From Microtetraspora niveoalba (GTDB lineage: Bacteria; Actinomycetota; Actinomycetes; Streptosporangiales; Streptosporangiaceae): 64,000 nucleotides of DNA. The DNA lies in assembly GCF_001570405.1 (NCBI RefSeq), contig NZ_BBYM01000050.1, forward strand, positions 1 through 64,000, written 5' to 3'. The notes beneath the pieces were generated by a model that did no database searches, was not told where the DNA came from, and worked only from the letters and a program-made list of their open reading frames with translations. The position numbers and the translations under genes were made by a program. The stretch's first letter is position 1. Every line of letters begins with the position of its first letter. This document shows, piece by piece, positions 58,621 through 64,000 of this stretch.

Positions 58621-60278
58621 CCGTGGCGGGGAGGTGGTCGGACCGCACGCCGCTGCGGATCAAGCTGATCGCCGCGATGCTGGCGCTGGTCGCCGTCGCC
58701 CTCGCCGTGATCGGCGTCGGCAGCGTCTCGGTGCTCAACGGCTACCTCGTGGACCGTGTGGACGCGCAGCTCGACATGGTCGTGCACGACGTCGGCCGGC
58801 AGATGAAGCACAAACCGCTGGAGCTCGTCCGGCTGCGCACCCCGCCCGACGGCTGGGTCGCCGTCTACGACCAGGACGGCGTTCTCATCGCCACCCAGGC
58901 CGGGATGTCCGTCGAGAACATCCCGGGACCGCGCTCGCCCTCCCGCGACACGGAGGCGCCGCAGACCGTCCCCGCCGAGTCGGGAAGCGGCACGTGGCGC
59001 GTGCGCGTCGTCAAGGAACCGGACTCCGGCCACGCCCTCGTCGCCATCGACCTGGCCTCCGTCCGGCAGATCAGCACGCGGCTCGCGCTCATCGAGCTGC
59101 TCGGCAGCCTCCTCGTCATGGCCGTGCTCGCCGTGGTCGGCATAGTGACCGTACGGCGCAGCCTGCGCCCGCTGACCGAGATCGAGCGTACGGCCGAGGC
59201 CATCGCGGACGGCGATCTGAGCAGCCGTGTCCCCGACCGCCATCCGCGTACCGAGGTGGGGCGGCTGTCCCGCTCGCTCAACGGGATGTTGTCGCAGATC
59301 GAGGCGGCGTTCCAGGCGAAGGCGTCGTCGGAGGCCGCCGCGCGCGAGTCGGAGGAGCGGATGCGCAGGTTCGTCGCGGACGCCTCGCACGAGCTGCGCA
59401 CCCCTCTCACGTCGATCCGGGGGTTCGCCGAGTTCCACCGGCGGGTGCCCGGCAACGACACCGCCCGTCTGATGCGGCGGATCGAGGACGAGGCCGCCCG
59501 GATGGGCCTGCTCGTGGACGACCTGCTGCTGCTCGCCCGCCTGGACCAGCAGCGCCCGCTCCAGGAGCACCCGGTGGACCTCCTCGCGATCGCCGCCGAG
59601 GTCGTGTACGACGCGCGGATCCTGGCGCCGGACCGGGACGTGTCCCTCCTGGTCGAGTCCGACATCGCCCTGATCGTCGAAGGAGACGAGGTGCGGCTGC
59701 GCCAGGTCGTCGGCAACCTGATGAGCAACGCGATGACGCACACGCCTCCCGGAACGCCGGTGACCGTACGGGTCGGGACGGCCGGCCGGCGGGCCGTCGT
59801 CGAGGTCGCGGACAAGGGCCCCGGCATGACGGCGGAGCAGGCGGAACGCGTCTTCGAGCGTTTCTACCGGGCGGACCTGTCCCGGGCGCGCAAGGACGAC
59901 GCCGCGATGCGGTCGACGGGCGGAAGCGGCCTGGGGTTGTCCATCGTGACCGCGATCGTCCGCGCGCACGGCGGCATCGTGACCGTGGAGACGGCGCCCG
60001 GTGCGGGCGCGGCCTTCCGCGTCGTCCTCCCGCTGGTCCCCGAAGTCCTGGGCTCCGAAGTCCTGGGTTCCGAGGACGCGGAGGAGGAGGAGGGATCAGA
60101 CGACGCGCCGCCCGGCGCGGCCTCGGAAGACGTCACCGTCTCGGGAGACGGCGCGGGCTCAGGAGTATGCGCGGGCCCGGAGGAAGGCGCGCCTCTGGAG
60201 GACGGCGCGGGCTCGCGGGACGGCTCGGGCCCGGGAGGAGCGGTCTCGCCCGCCACTCAGGCGACGCGCACCGAATAG
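58617..60278 (+). CDS. Sensor histidine kinase
   Basis: A 553-residue membrane kinase paired with the preceding regulator. TM1 about 15-38 (LIAAMLALVAVALAVIGVGSV), an extracytoplasmic sensor of about 120 residues, TM2 about 160-182 (LLVMAVLAVVGIVTVRRSL), HAMP (LRPLTEIERTAEAIADGDLSSRVPD), H-box VADASHELRTPLTSIRGFAEF, N-box GNLMSNAMTHTP, G1 VADKGPGMT, F-box ERFYRADLSRARKD and G2 GGSGLGLSIV. An acidic/Gly/Ser disordered tail of about 80 residues follows the catalytic domain, which is unusual. GTG start at 58617 overlaps the regulator stop. Confidence 0.95.
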   Translation: MTVAGRWSDRTPLRIKLIAAMLALVAVALAVIGVGSVSVLNGYLVDRVDAQLDMVVHDVGRQMKHKPLELVRLRTPPDGWVAVYDQDGVLIATQAGMSVENIPGPRSPSRDTEAPQTVPAESGSGTWRVRVVKEPDSGHALVAIDLASVRQISTRLALIELLGSLLVMAVLAVVGIVTVRRSLRPLTEIERTAEAIADGDLSSRVPDRHPRTEVGRLSRSLNGMLSQIEAAFQAKASSEAAARESEERMRRFVADASHELRTPLTSIRGFAEFHRRVPGNDTARLMRRIEDEAARMGLLVDDLLLLARLDQQRPLQEHPVDLLAIAAEVVYDARILAPDRDVSLLVESDIALIVEGDEVRLRQVVGNLMSNAMTHTPPGTPVTVRVGTAGRRAVVEVADKGPGMTAEQAERVFERFYRADLSRARKDDAAMRSTGGSGLGLSIVTAIVRAHGGIVTVETAPGAGAAFRVVLPLVPEVLGSEVLGSEDAEEEEGSDDAPPGAASEDVTVSGDGAGSGVCAGPEEGAPLEDGAGSRDGSGPGGAVSPATQATRTE

Positions 60279-60358
60279 TCGCCGAAACAAGTTGTCCGCG
60301 TCCGGCCTCTCTGTCGGCGACCCGCTCGAAGTGCTCAGGTACGTCCTGGACGGCCAGG

Positions 60359-62467
60359 TCAGTAGGGGGGAGCCGGCGTGGGGGACAGGCCGGGGAAGCT
60401 TCCGTCCGGGAAGGTCCCCGCGCCCCCGGCGCCGTCCGGCACGATCACCGAGTCGCCCTCGTCGAGCCCCTCGACGATCTGGACGTACTGGTCGCCTTCG
60501 ACACCGATCCGCACCTGGCGGCGCACGTCCTCGCCCCCGGCCCGCACCGTCACCGTCGCCGTGCCGTCCTGCCCGATCTCCACGGCCCGGGTGGGGACGT
60601 AGACGGCGTTCTCGGCCGCGCCCGTCGTCACCCGCACGTACGCGGTCTGACCGACGAGCAGGTCACGCGGCGCGCTGGAGAGGGCGACGCGCACGCCGTA
60701 CCGGACGAGCTGGTCGGTCTTCGTCGCGGTGACGTCGATGTGGGTGATGGTCCCGGCGAACTCCTGGCCGGGGTGGGTGTCCATGGTCACCGTGGCCCGC
60801 CGGCCGACCTTGAGCTTGCCGATGTCGGACTCGGTGAAGAGCGCGTTCACCTGGAGCTCGTCCAGGTTGCCGAGGGTGATGAAGGCCGCGCCCGCGTTCG
60901 CCGTGTCGCCCGTCCTGCCGCCGACGCTCATGACCGTGCCCTTGGACGGGGCCGTGATGACCACTCCGTCGAGCGCGTCCTTGGCGTTCGCCAGCTCGCG
61001 CTTGGCGGTGGCGACGTCGGCCTCGGCCTGTTCCACCGACGTGGCGGCCCCGCCCGCGCCTCCGGAGGAGCCGTTTCCGTCGCGGCCGCCGCCCGTGGCT
61101 CCGGAACCGCCGCTGCCGGCACCGGCGCCTCCGGAGGAACCGGAGCCGGTGCCGGTGCCGCCGGATGAGCCGCCCCGGGTCGAGCCTCCGCCCCCTGAGC
61201 CGTTCGAGGTGGTGGCGCGGCCGGTGGCGGAGTCATCGGTGCCGGTGCCGCAGGCCGAGCCCGTCGCCGACGGCTTCGCTGACGGGTCCGCGGCATCGGT
61301 GGCCGTCGCGTCCGGCGAGCGGCCCGCGGAGACGCCGTCCAGGATGCCTCCCGACCCGCCCCCGGCCGGGTTCGCCCCGACGGTGAGCATCTTGACGATG
61401 GTCTCGATGATGCCCTGGGTGATCGTCACGGTCTCCCTGACGGTCACGCGTTCCGTGACGACGATCGTCTGGGTGACGGTGACCGTGGGGACGGGCTCGG
61501 GCCGGGGCGCCCGGGTCGGCTCGGGCTCGGGTGCCCGGGTGGGTTCCCCGGTGGGTTCCGGGGTGGTCTCGGAGCCGGAGGCCGTCGGCTCCGGTCCTGT
61601 CCGCCGGGAGGACCGCCGTGCTTCGGCGCGCTCGGAGGCGCCGGTCTCGGCCGACGCGTGGGAGGCGCCGGATCCGGCCTGCCGGGTGCCCGTTCCGGCG
61701 GATCCGGTGTCGGACGAGCCGGTGTGGGAGGCCCCCGTCCCGGACGATCCGGCTCCGCCGGCGGAACGCCGTACGGGCTCGGACGTGGTGGTGGTCGTGG
61801 TCGTGGCGATCGGGGAGGGCTTCGACGTGGTCGTAGAGACGGGCGTCGGGCGCGAGGTCGTCGTCGAGATCGGCACCGGCTCGGAGGAGGTCGTCAGCAG
61901 CGGGGCGGGGCTCACCACGATCGGGCCGACCGCCGAGGGCGACGGCGCGGCCGAGGAGGGCCTCGGCGAGGCGCCCTTCCCCGGCGGGCACGAGGCCGCG
62001 GCCGAGGACGTCGGGCGCACGGAGGGGGCGGCGGACCGCCGCGCCCCCGTCCGGTTCGACGTGGGAGCGGGGGAGGCGGTCGAGGAGCTCCCCGCCTTCT
62101 CGGCGTTGTCGAGCGCCTCGTACGCGGCCGACAGCGCGGCGCGGGCCGCGACGTAGTTCTCCCTGGCCTCCGTCGCGTCCACCCGCGCGAGGGGTTGTCC
62201 CGCCCGGACCTTCTGGCCGGGTTTCACGTACACCTTCCTGACGACGCCGGAGGCGCCGAAGGACAGGTCGCGGCTGTGCGCGTCCACCGTGTTGCCGCTC
62301 GCGGAGACGGCGGCGGTCACGTTGCCGCGCTTGGCGGCCACCAGCTCGATCCTCGTGGCGGGGGCGCTCTCGTCGCCGCCGCCGAGGAGGTAGACGCCGC
62401 CGGAGACGAGTACGGCGCAGGCGAGAGCCAGACCTCCTGTGCGAAGGACCTTGGGCGGAACAATCAT
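60359..62467 (-). CDS. MacA/HlyD-type efflux adaptor with a giant disordered insert
   Basis: A 702-residue membrane-fusion-type adaptor, nearly twice the usual size. The N-terminal membrane anchor is GGLALACAVLVSGGVYLLGG. The first half of the lipoyl/barrel domain (VTAAVSASGNTVDAHSRDLSFGASGVVRKVYVKPGQKVRAGQPLARVDA) leads into the helix arm. From about residue 126 to 477 stands a Ser/Thr/Pro/Gly-rich low-complexity insert, interrupted by a Val/Thr-rich strand-like piece (VTVTQTIVVTERVTVRETVTI). The fold then resumes at VEQAEADVATAKRELANAKDALDGVVITAPSKGTVMSV, LGNLDELQVNALFTESDIGKLKVG and GLDEGDSVIVPDG. The insert sits at the tip of the hairpin, where Gram-negative MacA meets TolC. It is divergent from the second adaptor. 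ATG at 62467. Confidence 0.87.
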   Translation of the reverse strand: MIVPPKVLRTGGLALACAVLVSGGVYLLGGGDESAPATRIELVAAKRGNVTAAVSASGNTVDAHSRDLSFGASGVVRKVYVKPGQKVRAGQPLARVDATEARENYVAARAALSAAYEALDNAEKAGSSSTASPAPTSNRTGARRSAAPSVRPTSSAAASCPPGKGASPRPSSAAPSPSAVGPIVVSPAPLLTTSSEPVPISTTTSRPTPVSTTTSKPSPIATTTTTTTSEPVRRSAGGAGSSGTGASHTGSSDTGSAGTGTRQAGSGASHASAETGASERAEARRSSRRTGPEPTASGSETTPEPTGEPTRAPEPEPTRAPRPEPVPTVTVTQTIVVTERVTVRETVTITQGIIETIVKMLTVGANPAGGGSGGILDGVSAGRSPDATATDAADPSAKPSATGSACGTGTDDSATGRATTSNGSGGGGSTRGGSSGGTGTGSGSSGGAGAGSGGSGATGGGRDGNGSSGGAGGAATSVEQAEADVATAKRELANAKDALDGVVITAPSKGTVMSVGGRTGDTANAGAAFITLGNLDELQVNALFTESDIGKLKVGRRATVTMDTHPGQEFAGTITHIDVTATKTDQLVRYGVRVALSSAPRDLLVGQTAYVRVTTGAAENAVYVPTRAVEIGQDGTATVTVRAGGEDVRRQVRIGVEGDQYVQIVEGLDEGDSVIVPDGAGGAGTFPDGSFPGLSPTPAPPY

Positions 62468-62501
62468 GCGCAAAATGGTGGTGGCACCAGGTCATACCAG
62501 G

Positions 62502-62517
62502 CTCAGGCGGGCCTGAG
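62502..62517. promoter_or_regulatory. Palindrome between the divergent adaptor genes
   Basis: CTCAGGC-GG-GCCTGAG, perfect 7-bp arms, 35 bp upstream of the first adaptor start and 158 bp before the second. It is well placed to control both genes, though the binding regulator is unknown. Confidence 0.45.
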
Positions 62518-62674
62518 AGTTGTCTGTGTACGGCGATCACGCCGTGCCGGACGGTCACGATGATTCGCGGGTTCCCCGGCTCGGATGCCGGCAACGGTGC
62601 GAATACGGAGTTGTCAGCAAAGCTTCAGGCACGTCCGAAGTTGGCCCAAGCCCGGCCAGGCAGGGTGAAGGCCC

Positions 62675-63832
62675 GTGAAGCTGTCGACCAGGCGCAGGGC
62701 GCTCATCGTGAACGGGACCCTCGGGGTGCTCGTGGCGGGTGGTGCGGTCGCCGCCTATCTCTCCATCGCGGGCACCGCCGCCGGTCCCGCGAGCGCGGCC
62801 GGCGCCTCGACGGTGACCGTGGGACGGGGCACGGTCCTCGACTCGGTCTCGGCCTCCGGCTCGCTGGAGAGCGCCCGGAGCGCCTCCCTCGACTTCCGTA
62901 CCAGCGGGACCATCTCCTCCGTCGACGTGAAGGAGGGGCAGAAGGTCAAGAAGGGGCAGGTGCTGGCGAAGCTGGACGGCTCCTCGCTGCGGGACGATCT
63001 CGCCGCCGCCTCCGCGAGCCTCACCGTCGCCAAGGAGCAGAACGACAGCCAGGCGACCGCCTCCAGCTATTCCCAGTACGTGAAGGCGCTCAACTCGTAC
63101 AAGAGCGCCAAGCGCGCGCTGGCCGAGACCGTGCTCAAGGCGCCGTTCAGCGCCACGGTCACCGCGATCAACGGCGTGATCGGCGACAGGGCCGGCGCGT
63201 CCTCGGGCGGCGGTGGGTCGGCCGCGTCGGGTTCGGGGGGATCGGGGGGCTCGTCCGGTCTGATCGAGCTGATCGACACCTCGCGCATGCAGATCGTCGG
63301 AAACTTCACCGAGTCGGATGTCACGAAGCTGAAGGTCGGGCAGGCGGTCACGGTCTCGTTCGACGCGCTGAGCGGGGTGACCGCCCAGGGCAGGGTCAGC
63401 ATCATCAACCCGGTCGCGTCCACGAGCAACAACGTCGTGCAGTACCCCGTGACCGTCACCCTCACCGAGATCCCCGAGGGCGTACGGCTGGGCCAGACGG
63501 CCACGGTCGAGGTCGTCGTCGGCAAGGCGGAGAACGTTCTCACCGTGCCGACCTCCGTGATCACCACGGCGGGAGGCCGTACCAGCGTCACCCTGGTGCG
63601 GGACGGGCAGCGGGTGACGCAGCCCGTGGAGGTCGGTGTCGAGGGCGACGGCACCACCGAGATCAGGTCCGGTGTCGAGGAGGGCGACCAGGTGGTCCGC
63701 CCCGCCGCCGCGTCGGGCGGGACGACCGGAACCTTCGGGTCCGGCGGCCGGACGCAGGGCGGCTTCCCGGGCATGGGCGGCGGCATGGGCGGCGGTATGA
63801 CCGGGGGCATCCGGTCGGGCGGCGGCCGATGA
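62675..63832 (+). CDS. MacA/HlyD-type efflux adaptor (normal size)
   Basis: A 385-residue membrane-anchored adaptor for a MacB-type ABC transporter. N-terminal anchor: RRALIVNGTLGVLVAGGAVAAYLSIAG. Lipoyl halves: STVTVGRGTVLDSVSASGSLESARSASLDFRTSGTISSVDVKEGQKVKKGQVLAKLDG and LAETVLKAPFSATVTAINGVIGD. Beta-barrel: IDTSRMQIVGNFTESDVTKLKVGQAVTVSF, and the membrane-proximal end GVEEGDQVVRPA. A Gly/Ser insert (GASSGGGGSAASGSGGSGG) and a Gly/Met-rich tail replace the long insert of its divergent neighbour. GTG at 62675. The stop overlaps the next start as ATGA. Confidence 0.92.
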   Translation: MKLSTRRRALIVNGTLGVLVAGGAVAAYLSIAGTAAGPASAAGASTVTVGRGTVLDSVSASGSLESARSASLDFRTSGTISSVDVKEGQKVKKGQVLAKLDGSSLRDDLAAASASLTVAKEQNDSQATASSYSQYVKALNSYKSAKRALAETVLKAPFSATVTAINGVIGDRAGASSGGGGSAASGSGGSGGSSGLIELIDTSRMQIVGNFTESDVTKLKVGQAVTVSFDALSGVTAQGRVSIINPVASTSNNVVQYPVTVTLTEIPEGVRLGQTATVEVVVGKAENVLTVPTSVITTAGGRTSVTLVRDGQRVTQPVEVGVEGDGTTEIRSGVEEGDQVVRPAAASGGTTGTFGSGGRTQGGFPGMGGGMGGGMTGGIRSGGGR

Positions 63833-64000
63833 ACCGCCGGGCGGACGGGACGTCCCACGGCCCGGCGGCGGGGCCGGTGTACGGCCTCGCGGATGCGAGC
63901 GCGGGCGACGCGGCGAACGGGGCCGAGCCGGTCCTGCTCATCCGTGACGTCACGAAGGTCTATGGCGAGGGCGAGGCGACCGTGCGTGCCCTGCGCGGGG
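63829..64000 (+). CDS. MacB-type ABC transporter ATPase, start only
   Basis: The first 57 codons of a gene that runs off the window. ATG at 63829 overlaps the adaptor stop (ATGA), implying tight coupling. A 40-residue Ala/Gly-rich extension precedes VLLIRDVTKVYGEGEATVRALRG, the typical opening of MacB/LolD-type nucleotide-binding domains (Walker A would follow about 10-15 residues later). Together with the adaptors it forms an export ABC system. Whether a fused or separate permease follows cannot be seen. Confidence 0.85.
   Translation, partial: MNRRADGTSHGPAAGPVYGLADASAGDAANGAEPVLLIRDVTKVYGEGEATVRALRG

Overview
The window is about 64 kb of very GC-rich DNA (roughly 70% or more by eye) from a filamentous-type actinobacterium. 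The gene content and protein style point to Streptosporangiales or a close relative, although the family-level placement is inference. Supporting signs are the SepF, DUF3263, DUF2530, DUF3027 and DUF1707 proteins, the CysO carrier, the XPB helicase with its partner protein, GTG starts on many genes, and the groEL2 / cold-shock / threonine synthase / trehalose neighbourhood also known from Streptomyces. No plasmid, phage, CRISPR, tRNA or insertion sequence was seen.

Layout. 1-310: end of an rRNA operon (5S rRNA and two terminators). 320-1830: a scar, where a 5'-truncated WYL regulator (minus) abuts the 3' end of an epoxide hydrolase gene (plus). 2.0-12.6 kb: mostly single housekeeping genes (phzF-like, sepF-like, argS, plsX, a DUF1707 protein, a KamA-type radical SAM enzyme, a secreted Ala/Thr-rich protein behind a long structured leader, a 53-residue gene and a PEBP protein). 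12.6-14.4 kb: a two-gene polysaccharide/teichoic-acid exporter. 14.8-20.6 kb: a five-gene oligopeptide ABC importer. 20.7-27.9 kb: subtilase, SAM hydrolase, DUF3263, trehalose phosphatase, a secreted protein, an MFS transporter, a GT20 trehalose-phosphate-synthase-like gene and an ECF sigma factor. 28.0-32.4 kb: a SAM-I riboswitch with thrC and cysO, a cold-shock gene, then groEL under two tandem CIRCE operators. 32.5-41.1 kb, all minus: two low-complexity membrane proteins, a HelD/HelR-like RNA polymerase motor, XPB and an XPB-linked protein with a WYL-like tail. 41.4-53.6 kb: HAD phosphatase, second cold-shock protein, MFS, DUF3027, a giant sacsin/Hsp90-type ATPase, DUF2530, a purine permease, MarR plus MFS, ThpR, and a 27-residue membrane peptide. 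53.6-57.8 kb: aldo/keto reductase, secreted propeller-like protein, small unknown protein, L-2-hydroxyglutarate oxidase. 57.9-64.0 kb: response regulator and kinase followed by two divergent MacA-type adaptors and the start of a MacB-type ATPase.

How genes work together. The importer genes oppA-F read as one operon with an internal hairpin that would keep the binding protein in excess. The trehalose genes are split by two unrelated genes. The SAM riboswitch ends exactly at the thrC ribosome binding site, so control is probably translational. The XPB helicase and its large partner are adjacent and co-directional. The last 6 kb looks like a two-component-controlled macrolide-type (MacAB) efflux module, one adaptor of which carries a disordered insert of about 350 residues.

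No completely new system can be proven from sequence alone. The best candidates are the structured leader at 10.29-10.57 kb, the paradoxical SAM switch on thrC, the CTGA overlap between marR and its transporter gene, the giant-insert adaptor, and the DUF3027/sacsin-like ATPase pair.
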